Assembly (NCBI RefSeq): GCF_000346465.2
Contig: NC_034009.1
Location: forward strand, 8,465,251-8,529,250
Length of the DNA stretch: 64,000 bases
Direction: 5' to 3'
From: Prunus persica
Lineage: Eukaryota > Streptophyta > Magnoliopsida > Rosales > Rosaceae
A model generated the notes under the pieces. The model saw nothing but the letters and a program-made list of their open reading frames with translations, had not been told where the DNA came from and searched no databases. Shown here piece by piece: positions 59,853-64,000 of this stretch (the stretch's first letter is position 1; each line of letters starts with the position of its first letter). The position numbers were made by a program, and so were the translations under genes.

Positions 59853-62565
59853 ACGATGAAGAAATCCAACAACCAGTAAATTTTTAGGCATGAGCTCTTT
59901 AGTTATTAAACATTGCAATAGATTAGGCAATAGGGGTAAGGTGTTATTTCATGTATATGTCATGAAGCATAGAAAATAGGGTTCACAAAACAATAAATGA
60001 TGAGCATGAACAGCATGTGAAGCCAGCCATGCAGCTAGGACAATGTATATCAGTTAGCAGATAATAATATTTTAGCAATAGCAGACGTATCTGAAATGTC
60101 AAGCAATCTGACACTTCAACCTAAAAGAGCCTGCAATATCATAAAAACTTGTATATAACGGGATAGAACTGTTTTGTTATCTTTAGTCAATCTTGTTCTA
60201 CTATATGATAAGGATTTTACATGACAGATTGGATAGCAAAATAGTATTATCCCCGTGACATGCAAGTTCTTCTTATGCACTGCATATTAGACCAATCCAA
60301 AGACTTAATTTGGACCAAAAGAACATCTTGTTGACAGAAAGTAGTGATCTAGGACCAGAAGAAGAGCGGTTCAAAATTTGGTAAAATAAAAATACAGATT
60401 GAGTTGAGCATTGCAAGTTAAACGTCCATGATGACGTTGTTGACTATATCTGGGCTGGGCCCCTGCTTTCTTTACTCTTTCACCTGAGCTTGGTGCTTGT
60501 ATTTCTGCAGATAACCACTCATTAATGTATATGTAACTTATATATAAAAACTATAAAAAAAATAAAAAAAAAGGAGAGCCGTTCATCATCTATGTGTAAT
60601 GTTTTTCTTCTCCATACTGCAATGATTTCTCATATCCTATAATATGCCAGAAATTTCATCATTACATGAATGATGTAATATTGTTTGCTTGGACACTGTT
60701 TAGCATTTGAATCTGTTTCTATGGATTCTAGAACAGTTTTAGGTTGCTGCCTTGGTGGGTAAAATGGGTTATGGATATGTTGTTGTTTACTTGTTTATGC
60801 ACAATTGCTTGCACACCTCTAAAGTAGTGGGCAGTGTGGTCTCTCTCCATTCACACACTTATTTACACCTTTTTATTCATTTCTCTCATCACGCGACTCT
60901 TCGTGTGACGAGAAAAATAGAGAAAAAAAGATATCAAACATGTTGCACAGGAATTTTGCTCATCCATCGATGCCATACATCTTATTTTCAAAATGAAGTA
61001 GGGGTATTTTGGGTCTAGAAAAATTGGTACGGAGTTCCAGTCTGTTTCCTTGACTATCTGACCTACTAAAATTGGATATCCCAACCTCAATAATTAAATA
61101 TAAATAGAAATGAGAGGAATATTGCAAATTTCATGAAATGTGTATATCATCATAATGAGGGCAGCAAATGGTCTTTGGTTAATTTGCTGTCCAGTCTGTT
61201 CATTTGACCTTTCAACCTTTTTCACAATTTGTGCTAAACATTTCTTCAAGATCACACTGATTACTTGTCCCCCTGTAATCATAGTCACTTTTATTTTTAA
61301 ACATAAACTATAATCTAAAATTGATGTTTGACTAACAAAAAGAAAAGGTTAAAGTTTTACATATTAAATCTGAAATTGTAAACTCTGAGGTTCTTGGTTT
61401 TAAATGCTAAACCTGATTAAGTTTCTGATTATCTGTCACCCTCAGGACACATTTTAGATATTACTATAAAGAATTAAAATAAATAAATAAAAGAAAAGGG
61501 AGAAATTTGAAGAAACAGCAAAGAAAGCTTCAATTTTTTTCATGCTTCTCTTTTACTGTATGTAATGTCAGGCATGCCCTCTCTCCTCCTCATCACCTAC
61601 CACTGACAACTCCACCCCTTCTTATTAACCCCACCACCTCCATTTGCTCTTCCCAGAATTCCATGTGCCCCCTTCTCTTCTCCATTCCCCTTGGACTGCA
61701 CAAAGACACATTAGGCTCTGTGCTTGTGACCCTTTGTTTGGAGTTTTTCAATAGGGGCAAGTGCGGTGGGAAGAGTGCTCTATCTGACTATCTGAGCTTG
61801 GATACAAAACCCATTTGCCCAATTGAGAAAACCCAGAAAGGAAACCTAATACTTTTTTACATTTATTTTCAGAGAGTTGAACAATGGGATTGATTTGGGT
61901 GTGTGGCAGCCTCATTTCCAAGTTGGTTTTTTCTGGGTTCTTTTAATAAGAGATCTAGGGGGGTTGAGTTTGGTTCATTACCTGTCGAGGAGGCTGACGA
62001 AGGCTTTCACATTAAATTTGAAGAAAAGGTACCAATTCAGAAACTTTTCTGTGTATGGAGCCTCTCTTTGTATGGTTATTGCTTGTTACATTTATACTCC
62101 TCTTCTGTATTTACTCGCTGAGCGAAGAAATGAGAAAATATTATGAAATGGTTTTCTGAATTTTTTTCTGTTGTTGTTATGCCATAGATATCACAATCTC
62201 AACCTGTTTTGACTTTCGCGGGTAATGTAGAACTTGACTGAACTAAGCCTCGTGGTGGTTGTATATTAGGCTTAATGGTTTTCTGCAGTTATTGGTTTAC
62301 TTGGGTCCAGAATTATCAAAGTTTTGGTCTTTATCACTTGTATATATTGGCTAATTTTAAATGATGTACGAAATGCATTAGTTGGTTATGCTGCAAGTCT
62401 GTTTTCACAGTATGAAAGTGGGTGGAGCTGAAAAGAAAACATCTCTGTATATTTTTCATGCTCTTCCTTTGGTTGAAGTATGTTTCCCTGATCACCCTGG
62501 TGTTCTGCTCTCTCTATCCAGATTGCGTATAGGGGTTGAGTCTGTTTCTTTGATCACCTCGGTTT

Positions 62566-62571
<6 letters not shown>

Positions 62572-62621
<50 letters not shown>
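62572..62621 (+). repeat. (TC)n microsatellite in the kinase leader region
   Basis: About 50 bp of uninterrupted CT dinucleotides, in the probable 5'-UTR intron of the kinase gene. CT tracts are common in plant leaders. Confidence 0.95.
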
Positions 62622-62624
<3 letters not shown>

Positions 62625-62934
62625 ATATTCGTTTCTGTACAGCACTATCTTATCTTCTACTATTTTCTTTGATTTTATTATGCTTCCCATTTGTGGATGT
62701 GCATTTTTAAATTTTTAAAGAAAAAATTGATGGCCATTCTTATTTTGGAGTCAGCCTTCTGTTATTTGAGTTTCAACGTGAACTTTGAAAGATGTGAACC
62801 GGTGGTGACATAAGCAGTTAAATTCAGGAACGAAATGCTATATATGCAAAAAGTTTGCGTTTTTACATTCATGGAATTGAAAATTTCTTATTTCTTTTGC
62901 TTTGAACTCTGCAGGTGACTTTTATCGCCAAAAT

Positions 62935-64000
62935 ATGGCATCTGGTCTTGATACTGTATTAGCCAAGAAGACGTTTGTTTTCGGCTTAAGAGTTTGGGTC
63001 TTAACAGGGATCATTGTGGGGGTTTTTATAGTGATGATTCTTGCGGTGTTATCAGTTTGCCTTACTTCACGAAAGAGATCCAGAAAGTCTAATGACATGC
63101 TTCCTCTTAGCCAAATTCCAAATGTTTCAAAGGAAATCAAAGAGATTAGGGTTGATCAAGTTTCATCAAATAACTATGTACCCCGTAACAGTTCTTTCCT
63201 CACCCTTAGTGATAAATTCAATGACAGAGAGTCAGAGAAAGTTTTGATCCATAAGAATGGAGATAGTAGCAGTCGATCAGGCTCATTTAACAATACAGAA
63301 AAAGAAAATGTCGGTTCTCCATCGGGAGAGGAGGGTGGTGCAGGAACAGCTTATTTCAGGCCCTCTTCACATCCTATCACTGCCCCTTCACCTCTTTCTG
63401 GTCTACCTGAATTCTCTCGCCTTGGTTGGGGTCACTGGTTTACATTAAGGGACCTTGAATTTGCAACAAATCGGTTTTCAAAGGAAAATGTCATTGGCGA
63501 GGGGGGATATGGAGTTGTTTATCAGGGTAATCTGATTAATGGAACTCCTGTGGCTGTGAAGAAGCTACTCAACAACCTGTAAGATGCATTTTGTATATTG
63601 TTTCAGTAGCTCCATGGGTTTCTATTTTTCATATTTTCTCTTTTCATTATGGTTCTATGGTTTGTGCTTATAATATATTTATCTCATAGAGGACAAGCAG
63701 AAAAGGAATTTAGAGTGGAAGTTGAGGCTATTGGGCATGTAAGACATAAAAACTTGGTTCGACTTTTGGGATACTGCATAGAAGGCACCCACAGGTATCA
63801 TACCCTTTCATTTTATGAGCACCTTGTTTATAATAAAGGAAAGAGTAACACCATCACAGCCTTATTACATATAAAATGTGTTCAAATTGATACACATGCA
63901 TGAGAGAGAGAGAGAGAAAGGTTGCTTAGTTCTTAAACCTGTGAGTTTTGTTCAGGTTGCTGGTTTATGAGTATGTCAACAATGGAAACTTGGAGCAATG
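62935..64000 (+). CDS. Receptor-like protein kinase, GPK1-like (5' part, cut by window end)
   Basis: A Ser/Thr kinase of the receptor-like class without an extracellular ligand domain. Exons 62935-63578 and 63690-63794, and a third from 63956 running off the window; phases agree. The single membrane helix is at about 20-44 ([20 protein letters not shown]), then a basic stop-transfer, then a Ser-rich linker. The kinase domain opens with [19 protein letters not shown], the Gly-loop [12 protein letters not shown] (about 184-195) and the invariant Lys in VAVKK. The third visible exon starts [14 protein letters not shown], the hinge region. The catalytic loop and activation segment lie outside the window. 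It resembles Arabidopsis GPK1 (At3g17420). The ATG follows a leader-intron acceptor at 62914. Confidence 0.92.

Larger units (their letters stand above)
55693..62934. other. Gene-poor interval, LTR element to kinase gene
   Basis: 7.2 kb of AT-rich DNA. Seen in it: a MITE-like element (58351-58580), a short (GGTTTA)n run (59831-59852), possible degenerate SINE-like B-box sequences near 57078 and 59029, and the probable kinase 5' leader from about 61500, with an intron ending at CTGCAG 62914 and a (TC)n tract at about 62572-62621. No convincing gene is visible. Confidence 0.5.

Noticed and set aside
61507..62146. Frames of 128 and 89 residues upstream of the kinase
   Set aside because: No recognisable domain; position and CT-rich composition suit the kinase 5' leader.
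1..64000. CRISPR arrays, operons, phage or bacterial islands
   Set aside because: The sequence is intron-bearing plant nuclear DNA; none of these patterns is present.

Overview
This is plant nuclear DNA, almost certainly from a eudicot. Genes are split by short AT-rich introns with GT..AG borders. Gene products are plant-specific types (Ca-activated RelA/SpoT protein, DYW-class PPR protein, NAC factor, novel plant SNARE), and the intergenic space holds plant transposons. My guess is Rosaceae (Prunus/Malus type), but that is an impression of the protein and repeat style, not something I could test. Gene coordinates below run from start codon to stop codon, with exons rebuilt by hand from reading frame and splice sites.

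Layout. 0-8.5 kb: CRSH (minus), organellar ribosomal protein L3 (plus) and a small PHD-finger protein (plus); the CRSH/L3 interval carries an 882-bp hAT-type element and a Tourist-like MITE. 10.5-15.3 kb: pectin methylesterase with inhibitor pro-domain (minus) and an intronless DYW PPR protein (plus). 17-23.5 kb: a double-BED, hAT-transposase-derived protein (plus) and an FCF2-type rRNA-processing protein (plus). 24.8-27.5 kb: pyruvate dehydrogenase kinase (minus). 27.5-32.3 kb: gene-poor DNA with a probable SINE. 32.3-37.3 kb: SNARE NPSN13-like (plus), with a GGT-rich MITE in one intron. 38.4-39.7 kb: SLX1-type GIY-YIG nuclease with a decaying C-terminus. 40.6-41.7 kb: intronless NAC protein with three 41-residue repeats (minus). 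43.4-46.9 kb: drug/metabolite-type nucleotide-sugar or sugar-phosphate transporter (minus). 48.7-49.1 kb: a foldback element inside a TA microsatellite. 49.3-55.7 kb: a 6.4-kb LTR retrotransposon without visible gag-pol. 55.7-62.9 kb: gene-poor DNA. 62.9 kb to the end: the 5' part of a GPK1-like receptor-like kinase.

From memory of the Arabidopsis map, seven of these genes (kinase, transporter, NPSN13, hAT-derived protein, PHD protein, L3, CRSH) follow the order of the At3g17420-At3g17470 block. The window is therefore an ancestral collinear block into which other genes (PME, PPR, FCF2, PDK, SLX1, NAC) and transposons are interleaved. The genes are independent transcription units, not a pathway.

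The most unusual item is the LTR element. Its primer-binding-like site, polypurine tract and LTR TATA box all place it on the minus strand. Its only substantial reading frame is a 183-codon coiled-coil ORF on the plus strand, antisense to the element, preceded by its own duplicated G-box leader and broken by one TAG.
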